Source: Diphasiastrum complanatum (taxonomy: Eukaryota; Streptophyta; Lycopodiopsida; Lycopodiales; Lycopodiaceae). From it: a stretch of 64,000 bases of DNA. The position numbers and the translations under genes were made by a program. The first letter of the stretch is position 1. Every line of letters starts with the position of its first letter. The DNA lies in assembly GCA_029204225.1 (NCBI GenBank), contig MU832241.1:1-64000 (forward strand). The letters run 5' to 3'. Of the stretch, positions 25,443-38,183 are shown in pieces. Below the pieces are notes generated by a model, which made no database searches, was not told the DNA's origin, and saw only the letters and a program-made list of their open reading frames with translations.

Positions 25443-28400
25443 TCACTGTGGTGGCCAGTACTTGTGCAACCGGCTACCGTTGATGGGTGTATCGAATGGT
25501 GTCCCATCTAACTTTTCTAGATTCACGGCTCTATGATTAAGAATTTCCTTGATCCCATAGGGACCTTCACCTGTGAATTTTAATTTCCCTTTGATCGCCT
25601 TGGTTTTATACATCAGGACCAGAAACTGGAACGAAGATTCTTCTTTTGTAACCGGCGATCATGCCATGCTTTGCGTCTTTTATTTTTAGCTGCCAGTGCA
25701 TGCACAACTAGTAAGCGTGTTTCACAAAGTGTATGCAGAGCTTCGTGGCGTAGCTGTAGAGATTTGGACTCACTAAGACGTTGCGTGGTGGCAATCCTTA
25801 ATGAAGGAACTAAAAACTCTACTGACATCACAACATCCTGACCATATACCAATTGGAAGGGTGTTTGATCAGTGCTTCCTTTATATGCTGTCCTGAATGC
25901 CCACAATGCAGCATGCAACTTATGTTCCCAATCTGATCTGCTAGCTTCAACTGTTTTCATGAGCACGCTACACAGGATCTTATTGGATGATTCTGCTTGC
26001 CCATTACCACGAGGATAATAAGGCGTACTGGTTCTGTGGATCACGAAGAATTCCTCCAACATGACCTTGATGGTCTCATTGATGAAATGGCTTCTACGAT
26101 CACTGACTAGGTCTACCGGGCATCCGAAGCGTACAATGATATTTTCATAAAGGAACTTGGTAGTGGTTCTACCATCAGCTACTCTTACTACCTTGGCTTC
26201 GACTCATTTGGTGAGGTAATCTGTGGCTACGATTACGTATCAAACCTGGGAACTCCTTGCCGCAGAGTGAATTGGACCAATGTAATCCAATCCCCACTTT
26301 TCGAATGGTGCTTGGGCTAAGACCGAGTGCAGTAGGTCATAGTTCAATCTCGTTGGCCTTCTCACCCTTTGGCACACATCGCACTTTTTTAAGTATTCCT
26401 CCGTATCCTTATGAATCGTTGGCCACCAACATCCTGATTGCAAAATCTTGCGAACTGTAATGTCGGATGCAAAATGGTCCCCACCCATGCCTTCATGTGA
26501 AAGCGAAATGATCTGGGTGGCCTCACGAGGAAGAATACACCGTCGAAGAATTTCGTCTAGTCCTCTTAAGTATAACTGGCCAGCAATCAGCTGATAAGGT
26601 CTAGCCTTCAAGATCAATTTCCATTGTTCCGCCTTTGGTAGTGATTTGTTTGGTTGGCCCCACATTAGATATTCAACAATGTCGGCAGCCCATTCTGGTA
26701 CTGTGTCCACGTAAAATAAGGCAACATCTACCAGTCATCGTCGGGTTGGGTTGCAATATCCTTCCTCTTAATTCATGATACATGATCTGCCATGTAATGT
26801 TGTTTTCCCTTACGAACTACTATCTGAAAATCAAATTCCAACAAGAGAAGTAGCCATCTGGTGATTCTCTTGGTGTTGCAAGTTTTATTAACGAGATAGA
26901 GCAAGGGTTGATGGTCCGTATAAAAAGCAAAATGTGTGGCCATCAAGTAATGTCGAAATTTCTTAACCACATAAATCATAGCCAATGCTTCTCACTCTAT
27001 GGTTGAATAATTTATTTCGGTATCACTGAGTTGTCAACTTGCAAATCGGATTGTAAAATCCTTTTTGTGTTCACCTGGCTGGTGTTGTAAAGTTACCTTT
27101 ACAAGCCTTACTTCTGGCGCCACCAGCACCAGCAGTGCCCCTGCTTCTCCCTGGCGCCACTGTGACCAGAATCCAGCCGGCACCAAGTTCCTATGGCTGA
27201 AAATCTTTGATCGGTTCTAGCGAAGTCTAGAGAGCTCAGATCCCTGTGCAATCACCTCACACGATCTAGGCATGAATAAAGGAAGCCTGGGGATCAATGA
27301 ATTCTAAAAAGAAAAAATGACTTTCTAGAGAGAGAAAATCCTAGAGAGAGAACGTGTGCTTTACCAGCCTGGGTAGAGTACTTGGTATGAGGGGAGCTGG
27401 CGAATCCCACCAATACTATAGGGGAGTGCGGGTTGTGACTCAAGGCAAGCTCCAACCAAGTCTCAGCCTCCCTGGCTGGAATGTTGTCCTGACACTTGCC
27501 TTGGCATGCTAGCGCCCCGGAGACTAGGGTCGGTCACACACTTGAGATGTAACCTTCTCAGATTTATCAATAAAGTGGGATTTTTCTCAAACTGATTTTG
27601 ATTACCTTCTGGGTTTTAGTGTTCGGTAAAAGCGCCAGTTGTAAGGCCGCTTCAAACTTTTTAATTTGGCACATAGTTGAGGGTCGTATCCCGGGACACC
27701 AGCGGTATGCCGTCGGGACCATTCGGTCCATGGCACCAACGGTATGCTGTCAAGACCATTTGGTCCAGGAACTGGTTGTCTCCATATCTTTCACGGCTTG
27801 TGGTTCTGAGTGTTCCTTGCATGAACGTGAATGGGTTAATCTCTTGGGGAACGGGCTCTAACCTGTCGGCTGAGTTGGATGGCTTGCTTGGGTGGAAGTT
27901 ACCTGTTTATGGCTGTCCAGTCTGGCGTGGCGCCAGGTTGGCTTCCAGCGCTTGTGACGAAGCTTTCAGTTGGTTAAGTCTGATATAAGTCAGACCACTT
28001 GCTTGGAATGGATGTTACTCGTTTGTAACGAAGCTTCGAGTTGGTTAAGTTTGATGTATGTCGGGCGGCTTGCTTTGAGGGAAGTCACCCACATCGGGAC
28101 CCCCGATCTGGCATGGCGCCAGGTTGGATCTCAATGTTGGTTTCCGAACCTCCAGTTGCTTAAGTCTGATCATTGTTGGTGAGCTGGCTGCTTGTATGTC
28201 AAGTGGGTTTGGACGGCAAGAGTTGAAGGCTGGAAAGCTAAGTCGTAGTTCCCGGCTCCCTTTGGGATGCCTGCGCTACAGTGGGCATAAGATTGGTGCT
28301 GAAACCAATGCATCCTTAAGTTTTTGGAAAGACTTTAGGGCTTTCATGTTCCAATGTGGATCCGTTGTGAGCTTGTAAATTGGTCGGGCTAACTCCGCAA

Positions 28401-29805
28401 AATCAAGAATGAAGATCCTATAATAGTTAGCATGACCCATGAAGATATAGACTTCGCGGATCGTCCCCGGTGGTGGTAGATCAATAATGATCATGATCTT
28501 TGATAGATCTGTGGCGATCCCGTGTCTTGACACTATATGGCCGAGAATCAAGTCATGTGTTACCCAAAATTGACATTTTTCTGGATTCAGGGAGATCTGG
28601 TAGTCACGACATTTTTGTAACACCTTCTCCAAGTTGGATAAGTGTTCTAAGTCTAGTTCATGCAGCACGGATCATCCAAGAAAATTTCCAAAATTTTTTG
28701 TAGATAATCTTTGAATGCCGCCTGCATGACTCGCTGGAAGGTGCTTGGCTAGTACTAGGGGGCTATCTTCACTTGGTTGTAGCCACTGAAGCCGTCTATA
28801 AAACTATAGGCCTCAGCGTCGGCTACTCTATCGAGGACACTTTCCGTAAATGGTAAAGAAAAATGATCTTTTTTGGTGACTGCATTTAGCGCCTTCAGAT
28901 TCACACAAATCCGCATTTTGCCATTCTTCTTGGATACTATAACTATCGATGATACCCATTATGTGTGCTCCGCTAACAGCCATGCTACGTTTATCATATT
29001 CATCCCAAATGTGATTGGCGTGTCCATGGTGTAACATCTGGGTGAAGAAGTACTAGGTTCTGGATCTGATTCATATTGACATGCCTGGTAGTCAATAGTT
29101 GCTAATGCATCTGTCCATATCACGACATCTGTCTCTGAATCATAGTGATCTCGCTTGGCTGGCCTTGGGCGATCAATCGTGTGATCTGTCATGGATGATC
29201 CGTCATCAGCTTTGGGTGCAATAGGTTTCACCACCCATGTGGTTGGATCAACCTTTATAGCCTGTTCTCTGTTCTCGAAGGTGAGTTTTCCCGTACCCCA
29301 GTTGTGTACTACTTGCACAGTCCTCAACCATGGTCTTCCCAGTAAGACACGGTATGCAGATGGAGATTCAGGTATATCCATGACTACAAAAGTAATCACA
29401 AACTGCATGCCTGCTATCTTTACAGGGATATCGACAACTACACCTTCCGGTTTCACACAGGATTGATCTGTCAGCTTGATGGCGAATCTTGCTGGCTTCA
29501 ACCCTTGTAAACCCCATTTTTCATATAAAGTAGTGGAGATCAAATTGACACTCGATCCTCCATCTACCACTGCTGCCTCGTTCTCATATCTCTTGTGTTT
29601 GATGGGCAAAGTGATGTTGTGTTCCTCACTTTTCCATGCTGCTCCGATGTGGAGGACGTTACTTGTTTCTTCATAGCCCTTACAATATATGGGCTCAGGT
29701 GCTACTGGCTCCTCATCTGCTTTGGCCCATTCAACTAGAAGGTTTTTCGCTTGTGGTGCAATCCGTAGTAGTTCTCCGAGTGGTAAACTAACATGGCTTG
29801 ATAAC
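25443..29805 (-). pseudogene. Gypsy G1 pol remnant (protease, RT, RNase H, integrase)
   Basis: Protease-like frame 28959-29805 has VDGGSSVNL and LLGRPWL; the active-site triplet reads DGG rather than DTG/DSG. RT keeps RICVNLKALNAVTKKDHF and FIDGFSGYNQVKIAP, then stops and an internal loss before a degenerate EIFLDD motif (about 28670-28900). The connection region is at 28276-28668 (SLNPEKCQF, LGHIVS). RNase H at 26773-27103 has YSTIE, AMIYVVKKFRHYL and TDHQPLLYLVN, with two stops. Integrase at 25443-26710 has HEGMGGDHF and CDVCQR zinc ligands, GLDYIGP, STPYYPRGNGQAE, and ends with HKYWPPQ before the stop. Multiple frame breaks make it dead. Confidence 0.9.
27104..28281. other. Insertion of unknown type between RT and RNase H of gypsy G1
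   Basis: About 1.2 kb without coding relation to the flanking gypsy pol. It includes duplicated text around CGGTATGCCGTCGGGACCAT (near 27704) and CGGTATGCTGTCAAGACCAT (near 27740). Three degenerate ~100-bp repeats follow (27880-28190) sharing GGCGCCAGGTTGG and GTTGGTTAAG, and an AATAAA lies near 27570. The left border is next to a palindrome TTGTAAAG-TTAC-CTTTACAA. It may be a solo LTR or a non-autonomous element; no clean TG...CA ends or target duplication could be fixed. Confidence 0.4.
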
Positions 29806-31544
29806 ATTTTGTTGTGGGGTCCTTGATGTTGTATACTCCCTCTTGATCCCATGCTCATCACAAAAGGCCTTGAAATTGTTAGATATGTACTCACCACCAT
29901 TGTCACCTCTCAAGCACTTGATCTTTGTGGAGAATTGGTTCTCCCTTGCATTCTTGAACTTGACAAAGACATCATACACTTCATCCTTGCTCTTTAGTAG
30001 ATAGATCCAACAAAATCTACTAAAATCATCAATGGATGTTACATACATCTTAGCTCCACTATTGCTAATTGTAGTAAATCCATGAATATCTGAATGTACA
30101 AGTTGAAAAGTCTTTGTAGATCTAGAAATAGATCTAGTATAAGGTAGTCTATGTGACTTAGACAAAGCACAAGACTCACAAACATGCTTGTCATTACTTA
30201 AGAAACTTGGAACACCAATCACAACCTTCTTCCTTTCCATTACCTCCAATGACTTGAAGTTGAGGTGTCCCATCCTTTTGTGCCAAACCTCTTGAATAGA
30301 AATTTGCTCCCTTGCAACACATCCAACTTGGTTAGCAATAACACAAGCATCAAGTTTGAACAACTTCCCTTGCCTTTTACCTATTCCAATCAAAACATCC
30401 TTCCTTTTGATCAAACAAGCATCTCCATCAAGCTCCACCTTGAGGCCCTTACTTATAGATGGAATAAACAAGACATCCTCCAAATGAACATTCCTATTTG
30501 TAGAGAGAGAAATAGGAATTGTGCCAATCCCTTTGATTGCACACTCACCATCATTGGCCGTGTAGATCACCCTCTTGTCATCTCCATATGCCAACAAAGA
30601 AGTGAAGTACTCTTTGTGAAAGGTCATGTGTGAACTTGCTCCACTATCAATCCACCAAGGATCTAGATCTCCATCATTAGCAAGCATATATGAAGACATC
30701 ACAAAAGCATCATCATTTGCATCTTGCACATCCAAACCATCCTCATCAAGAGTAAGATTACCTTGCTTGTCTCCTTGATCTCTCTTCTTCTTGTAGCACT
30801 CACTTGCAAAGTGTCCTTTGATGACACAATAGAAGCACTTGAGCTTTAATCTATCCTTCTTTTTGTCACTTGAAGAAGCATTCACTTGATCTTGCCCTTG
30901 GTTTTGCCCTTGAATTTACCCTTTGTAAACATAGCATCATCTTGAAGTGTCGATGTAGATCCACCTCTTGCTTGAAGCCTATATTCCTCATTGATCAAGA
31001 TCTCTTGAAGATCCATCAAACTTGGCAATGTCTTTTGAATAGCAATACTTTGAACAATGTTAGCATGAGCATCCAACAAGCCATTAAGAATCACTTGAAT
31101 AAGCTCTCCTTCCTTAATGCTTTCATCTATGCAAGCTAACTCATCATTCAATGCTTTCATTTTCAAAACAAAAGTACTTGGATTTTCTTCATTCTTTTGC
31201 AAACAAGAAAAGATTTGCCTTCTTAGAGTCAACACTCTAGAAGTAGACTTGGATTCATAAAGCTTCTTCAATGAATTCCAAGCTTCCAAAGATGATGTGC
31301 ACTTACCAACTTCCTTGAGAAGTTCATTTGTAACATTCATCTTTATCATGTGTAGAGCCTTCTTGGCCCTCTTGTCATACCTCAATTGATCTTGTTGTGT
31401 TGCTGGTCTCTCCTCCAAACCTACAACAATATCCAAAACATCATTCATCTCAAGAAGTGACTCCATCCTCACTTTCCATAATGAATAGTTACTTGAGGTA
31501 AGCCTATCATTGGCTTCCAATATGAATCCAATTGAGGTTGGCAT
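29806..31544 (-). pseudogene. Copia A2 gag-protease-integrase remnant
   Basis: Gag starts at ATG 31544 (MPTSIGFILEANDRL...) and runs 220 residues to a stop in a Lys-rich stretch; a frame shift there separates it from the downstream frame at 30885. That frame contains the zinc knuckle CFYC-VIKG-H-FASE-C, the protease active site WWIDSGASSHMT, integrase HKRMGHLNFKS, CESC, HSDIHGF, DDFSRF and DNGGEYIS. It stops at a chance codon just past the copia/gypsy junction. RT and RNase H are absent. Confidence 0.93.
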
Positions 31545-32133
31545 GTAGCAATGACCTGATCTTCTCTTTCAACCTGCTTCAATGCACAAAGCACTCCTTT
31601 TAACAACAACAAATGCTTTCAAAAGAAATCACCAAGATTTGAAACTATCTCACAAATTCTCTTCTAGCACTTATCCAAGCAAATCAACACATAGAATCAT
31701 GGAATCTTGATCAACCTATGATCTATCCTCAATCTAATGACTTTTGCCACTTCCTAAGATTGAAACACACTCAAATGAAGTCCAGCAACCTCACTATCTA
31801 GAGATCCAATTAAAATTAGGGTTTTGACAAAATCACAAAAAATTGACTATTCCAAATCTACATGCAAATGCTGAAAATTTGATATGCAATCTATAAGCCA
31901 CCACTTAGGCTGAACCAATGATCCAAAAATCGGCCAAATCCAGCATGTGAATTCAAAAAATGGAATTGAACAAGTATATTGACCTATTTAGTGTTTTGAT
32001 CTACAAAAGATCCAATCTACAAAAGCAAAAAATCCGATTTTGGTGTAGAATCCTCTCTAGCATGCTCTAGACTTGATATCTTCACCAAATCATTGATAGA
32101 TCTAATTTCCTCCTTCATAACCTGAAACACAAA

Positions 32134-32144
32134 CTCTGATACCA
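32134..32144 (-). other. Primer binding site of copia A2
   Basis: Minus strand TGGTATCAGAG directly after the LTR end, complementary to the 3' end of initiator methionine tRNA as in most plant copia elements. Confidence 0.9.
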
Positions 32145-32418
32145 TGTGAAAGATTTCAGATCCTTAAGATCCAATCTACTTGAATGATCTTTGGTTAGAA
32201 AGAGAAATACACTACCAATTTCACCAATGTAGAAAAATCAGCATCTACACACAATTTGAGATGCAAACACTAATAGAACTTGATCAAACTTGAATGAAAT
32301 GATTATGTACTGTTGTTGTCCGTACAAAACCAGCAAGCTACTGTATTTCACACGTGTGGATCCAAAAATAGCAAATATAGATCATTCTACACATAAAATT
32401 GCAAGCAATCACCAAGCT
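32145..32418 (-). repeat. Copia A2 5' LTR, truncated
   Basis: It matches the last ~274 bp of the A1 LTR in reverse complement, including the ATCTTTCACA end, then stops matching at about 32418. Unrelated sequence beginning AAACCGGCAGAGTGCCG follows. Confidence 0.88.
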
Positions 32419-33374
<956 letters not shown>

Positions 33375-34050
33375 TTGAGTCGGCTTGGTTGAGATTGCAA
33401 TGCAAGCACTCGGTTGAGATTTCAAAAGTAAATTCGGTCGAAGTGGCACTGCAAAGAGTCGGTTAAGACTCAAGATAGAGCGTTGGTTGAGACTGAAAAT
33501 TTTTGGTCAAGATCGACCTGAAAGGTTCAGTTGAGATCTGAAGGAGTTATTCGGCTGAGATCTGAGATATATCGTCGGTTGAGATCTGACAGAAAACACT
33601 CACTCGAGAGTGGACTGAAAAATTCGGTTGAGATCTGACTGAAAACACTTGGTCAAGATTGGTCTGAAAGATTTGGTCGAGACTGGAATGAGTGATTGTC
33701 AAATGAGAGATTCGGTCGAGATCTCAACTAGGAGGCTCAGTCGAGACCATAACAGAGAGACTCGTCGAGATCCTAATCGGAGTACTCGGTCGAGATCTAA
33801 GTTATGGCTTCAGTCGAGATCTCAAAGGATCACTTCGGTTGAGAATTGAACGTTGGACTTGGTCGAGATTATAAGTCAAGGTCGAGTCGAGAGTTTACGT
33901 GTGGTTTCAGGTTGAAATGAAATGGGGCTTGGCCCGGTCCAGACATGAGTTGTGGGACTCAGCCAGGTGAGGAACGTGAAGTCTCGATCGAGAATACAGC
34001 TAGACACTCGGTTGAGACCAGAGTGACAGACTCGGTCGAGATGGTGGGCG
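33375..34050. repeat. Degenerate TCGGTCGAGATCT array, about 20 copies
   Basis: The word TCGGTCGAGATCT, or variants such as TCGGTTGAGATCTGA and TTGGTCAAGATTG, recurs about every 24-36 bases for nearly 700 bp. Examples are near 33571, 33623, 33712, 33797 and 34032. Spacing is irregular and not a multiple of three, so it is not a protein repeat. Copies are too diverged and unevenly spaced for a CRISPR, which would not be expected here anyway. Confidence 0.8.
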
Positions 34051-34885
34051 TGAGACTTCAAGAACTTGTTTGCCAACACAGATCAAATGGTTTTATGAAT
34101 ATGTGTGTTTGTGTAGTAGTGGAAATGGCACCAAATGTTCACAAACTAATGCTGTGAATTTGTGAACACAATTCTTTTACGCTCTTCTTGGTCTCTTTAA
34201 CTCTAAAAACCGGTCCGTTCCAAGAAGTTGGTTCATTAGGATTGATCTTTTTAGTTTGAACCGATTTAGACAGAAAGATTTAGTAATTTACTCAAACACG
34301 TTTCCCAGCCTGTCAGTGGGATGATTAGAATTCATTCACTCTAGCTACATGCATACACACTCACATGCAACCAAGGCTCGTTCACAAACAGATCAACACT
34401 TCAAACAAGTGAACAATCAGCGATTCTTGCTACTAATTAACTCTAGATATTTAGAAACAGTAATGCACCTAGAATAATCTACAGATCAAGAACAAGAAAG
34501 AAGAACTAACTACCTATCAGCATACTAGCAATCCAAGAATCAAGAAACACCCATCTCTTGATACTTGGATAACCCAAGAACAATCAAGAACTAGATTGTT
34601 AGAAGATATGCAAGATCTGACACACAATTTCAATCTATTTAGTTTACTTGGATGCTGAAAAATTACTTAAGCAAGAACAAGAAATCTAATCCACAACTAC
34701 AATCCACATTACATAAAGGAAGAAAACATGAAATTTACTCTATTCCACATTTACAAACAAGAGAAAGCAAAGCATGTTCATAGGAGATTCACTCAAGAAA
34801 ACAGCTATAAACAAGGAGCTCCAAGATTGTCAAATACTCGTGGATGATTTTCTTTATTCACACAAGAGAGAATGACAATACAATA
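34051..34885. other. AT-rich sequence, no feature recognised
   Basis: No open frame with motifs and no repeat ends. It lies between the TCGGTCGAGATCT array and the 404-bp duplication and may be part of the same transposon. Confidence 0.4.
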
Positions 34886-35693
34886 AAAGCTCCCTCACAA
34901 GAGAGGGGGTCTCTTAAATAGACCAAGAGGCTTCCCATGTGGAGCCTAAGGGGCAATTCCAATAATCTACAAATTCTAAGTGGAATTAGATCTTCCACTA
35001 GAGGTCACCATAAAAAAGTGGCTCACTCTAGTTTATTTAAGAGGGGTCCACATTTATTACATTGCCTAGAAATACTACTAGCTCCTACATGGTCATTCCT
35101 TCTTTGGAATTCACCATGAGGCTCACATAACGTAGAACTGTATACCTAGCTAGTATTCCTCGGATCTCATCTTCTACCTCTTCTCAGTCCTTCTGAGACC
35201 TCCTCGGTCTAGGGTGAGAGGTCTCTTCATACAGCTCAGCTCGGCATCTTGGAGATTCCTTGGAATCTACCAACAGAGCATAACAATTCAAAGCTCCCTC
35301 ACAAGAGAGGGGGTCTCTTAAATAGACCAAGAGGCTGCCCATGTGGAGCCTAAGTAATTCTTCAAATTATAGTTTACAAATGGAATTAGCTCCTCCACTA
35401 GAGGTCACCATCAAAAGGTGGCTCACTCTATTTTATTTAAGAGGGCTCTACCACATTTATTACAAGTGTCTACACATACTAGCTCCTACATGGTCATTCC
35501 TTCTCTTGGGGTTCACCATGAGGCTCACATGATTTTAAACTGTTATCCTAGCTAGTATTTCTCGGCTCTCATTATTCTCTTCTTCCTTAGGGACCTCCTC
35601 TGTCTAGGGTGAGAGATTCTCTTTAGAATAACTTGGCTTGGCATCTTGGGGATTCCTCAAAATCTGCCAATATCATCGCCCCCTAATCTGTTG
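34886..35693. repeat. Tandem duplication, period 404 bp
   Basis: The text starting AAAGCTCCCTCACAAGAGAG occurs at 34886 and again at 35290. The two ~400-bp copies run in parallel (GGCT.CCCATGTGGAGCCTAAG, GCTCCTACATGGTCATTCCT, CTCCT.TCTAGGGTGAGAG) with small indels and substitutions. Confidence 0.88.
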
Positions 35694-36049
35694 TAGGACC
35701 CACTACAACACATATGGAAGACGTCGTTTCTGCTTGGCGCTTGGAAAAGCGTGGATCTTCTATCGCTTGCGTAAAACCAGGTGCTTATTCATCGCAAAAT
35801 TGTTTCGCAAAATTTGAAATCTCTCAATGGCCTTTACATTCATGCTCTCTCTCTTATTCAATCAAATTGGCTCAATTGGTTATAATGGCATCCAAAGCTT
35901 TTCTAGTAAAACCACCCCTGGACAACACGATGTGTTCTAAATTACAAACCAAAATTAACTTTCCAAATATTCAAAATACTCATCGCTGGGCTTCCGATAC
36001 TAGTTTTCAATTTCAAACCACCTTTAGTTCTTGTTAGCATCTCTGCTAA

Positions 36050-36861
36050 CACAGAAAAAATAAAAAAGAGAAAAATAAAACTCCGTGGCATGTGTTTTGT
36101 AAGTCCACATACAAGTGTTTGTTAATAAACTTCCGCCATGACATGTGTTTGTAAGCCCATGAGTAGAAGCTTAAAAAATAATAGAATAGTTTAAACTTAG
36201 ATTTAGAACTTAGACTTAGGAAACCTAAGATTAGAAATATTTTATCTTAAGTTTTCCTAAGTTAAGAAACTTGGAAGTTCTAAATCCTAAGTTAGAAGTT
36301 CTAGAAAGGCTAGAAATAGATTAGTCCCATAAGTTAGTGGATACTTATGGAAGACCCTCCTTGCCATAAAAGGAGAGGTATTTGCCTTGTAAACAACACT
36401 TTTGAGATTAAGCTATTAAGTTCTCTATTTTTGAGATTATCTCTCTACTTCATTTGTGTTCTCTTTGGAAAGGTGCATAGCTTGAGGGAAGGTGCTCGGG
36501 CCTCCTCTTGCCTCCTTCTCATTGGTTTGTATTGTGGCATGTATTGATTGATTATTAATTAGCCGCAATCTTCCATTCTAGTTCCCTTTGGATGTTAATC
36601 TAGGATTGAGTTTAATTACCTTGCTAGTTGGGTAAGCCTTAGTAAGGTTTTGTATTTTGTCATCTTGTTAGTTTCATTTCTATTTCGAGCACTAGTTTGG
36701 TAAGCCTTAGTGCTTCATCATTGTTTTCTATTTTCGCACACTATCTGAAGCTTGGTAGAAACTTTGAAAACAAACGATCCGCTCTATACTACACCACATC
36801 GTGAGTAGATCTAGCCAAACATTGACAAACCAGATTTATGTCCAACATTGGCGTCATTGCC
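36050..36861 (+). mobile_element. LTR-like sequence followed by a gypsy-type primer binding site
   Basis: It has a CATAAAAGG box at 36365, a leader rich in T, and at about 36847-36862 the sequence TTGGCGTCATTGCCGC. That resembles the TGGCGCCGTTGCC-type primer binding sites of plant Ty3/gypsy elements of the Tat/Athila kind. Coding sequence does not follow; the next recognisable element is copia A3 on the other strand, so this is probably a solo or truncated copy. The left LTR end is approximate. Confidence 0.5.
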
Positions 36862-37139
36862 GCTTTTTAAGCATTTTTTACCTAGCTTCTTTTCCTTTTG
36901 TTTCTTGCTTCCGTGTTGTGTCTTTGCTTGTTTGTCTGCCTTCTATTTTCCAACCATAGCATGAGTCTTTTCTCCAGGTCCTACACAAGCTGCGGAGCAA
37001 CTTATCAAGCCGAGGGGAAGTAACAAAAGGGTCAACTTGGGCATTTTCTTTGAGAAGAAGTGATCCAAGTACCTTTTTTCGAACCAAACAGGTATATCAG
37101 AATTCTCCAGTCTATCTGCAGCCCTAACAGGTCCTGATC

Positions 37140-38183
37140 TTTTATTTTAATACTTCCATGAATTTTGATTTTTTGCCAAAAGAAGAAGTCTCACCTTGAT
37201 CTTATCCTTTAGACCACTTGCCTTTGCCTTTGCCCTTGAACTTGCCTTTGATGAACATAGCCTCCTCTTCATAATAAGATGTCAATGTAGATCCACCTCT
37301 TGCTTGAAGTCTAAACTTTTCTTTCACCAAGATCTCTTGCAAATCCACGATACTTGGCAAAGTATTTTGAATAGCAAAACTTTGAACAAGATTAGCATGA
37401 TCATCCAACAAGCCATGAAGTATAACTTCAACAAGTTCTACCTCCTTAATGCTTTCATCAATACATGCTAGCTCATCATTGAATGCTTTAACCCTCAAAA
37501 CAAAAGCATGAGTATACTCTTCCTTATTTTGCAAACTTTGAAAGACTTGCCTCCTAAGAGTAAGCACTCTTGATGTAGACTTGGATTCATAAAGCTTCTT
37601 CAAAGCTTCCCAAGCCTCCAAAGATGATGTGCACTTACCAATCTCCTTGAGAAGTTCATTGGCAACATTCATCTTAATCATGTGTGGAGCCCTTTTGGCC
37701 CTCTTATCATACCTCATTTGATCTTGTTGAGTTGCTGGCCTCTCCTCCACACCTGCAACAATCTCCATCAACTCATTCATCTCCAATAAGGACTCCATCC
37801 TCACCTTCCAAGTAGAATAGTTGATTGAGGTAAGCCTATCATTGCTTTCCAACATGAATCCACCACTTGTAGCCATGTTGCAATGACCTGATCTTCTCTT
37901 TCAACCTGTTCCAATGCACAAAGCACTCTCTTGAATGTCAACAAATGAACTCAAGAAGAAATCACAAAGATATGGAACCGCTCAAATCTCTTCTAGCACT
38001 TCTAACTAGAAAATCAACACATAGAATAGTAAAATCTTGATGAACCTATGATCTATCCTCAATTTAATGATTCTTGCCACTTCCTAAGATTGAAACACAC
38101 TCAAATGAAGTTCAGTAATCTCACAAACTAGAGATTTAATCAGAATTAGGGTTTTGACAAAATCACAAAAAATTGAATATCTC
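37140..38183 (-). mobile_element. Copia A3, gag and leader fragment
   Basis: The gag frame 37202-37876 (MATSGGFMLESNDRL...) is homologous along its length to the gag of copia A2, including KALYESKSTSRVLTLRRQ-like text and the Lys/Gly-rich end; homology continues a few residues past the stop. The upstream leader 37877-38183 also matches that of A2, then stops abruptly in favour of gypsy G2. No LTR, protease or pol remains. Confidence 0.9.

Larger units (their letters stand above)
24361..29805 (-). mobile_element. Gypsy G1, decayed, lacking 5' LTR and gag
   Basis: Ty3/gypsy element read leftward: protease (29500 region), RT (about 28300-28900), RNase H (26773-27103), integrase (25443-26710), then 3' LTR. 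Its upstream end is fused to copia A2 at 29805 and its LTR is cut by copia A1 at 24360. A 1.2 kb unrelated insertion separates RT from RNase H. The order PR-RT-RH-INT defines gypsy. Confidence 0.88.
29806..32418 (-). mobile_element. Copia A2, 5' half only (partial LTR, PBS, gag, protease, integrase)
   Basis: Same family as copia A1 but opposite orientation, and it carries the other half: partial 5' LTR, primer binding site, gag, protease and the integrase up to TPQQN. It then breaks off at 29805 into gypsy G1. In the ~170-residue integrase stretch shared with A1 I count only about 13 amino-acid differences, so they are separate but closely related copies. Confidence 0.9.

Noticed and set aside
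29191-30633. Plus-strand frames opposite copia A2 and gypsy G1
   Set aside because: Antisense shadows of the retrotransposon coding frames.
33375-34050. CRISPR-like array
   Set aside because: Repeats are degenerate and irregularly spaced, spacers are not uniform, and the DNA is plant nuclear.
35714-36037. 107-residue plus frame starting MEDVVSAWRL
   Set aside because: No recognisable family and it lies in LTR-like repetitive sequence; kept out for lack of support.
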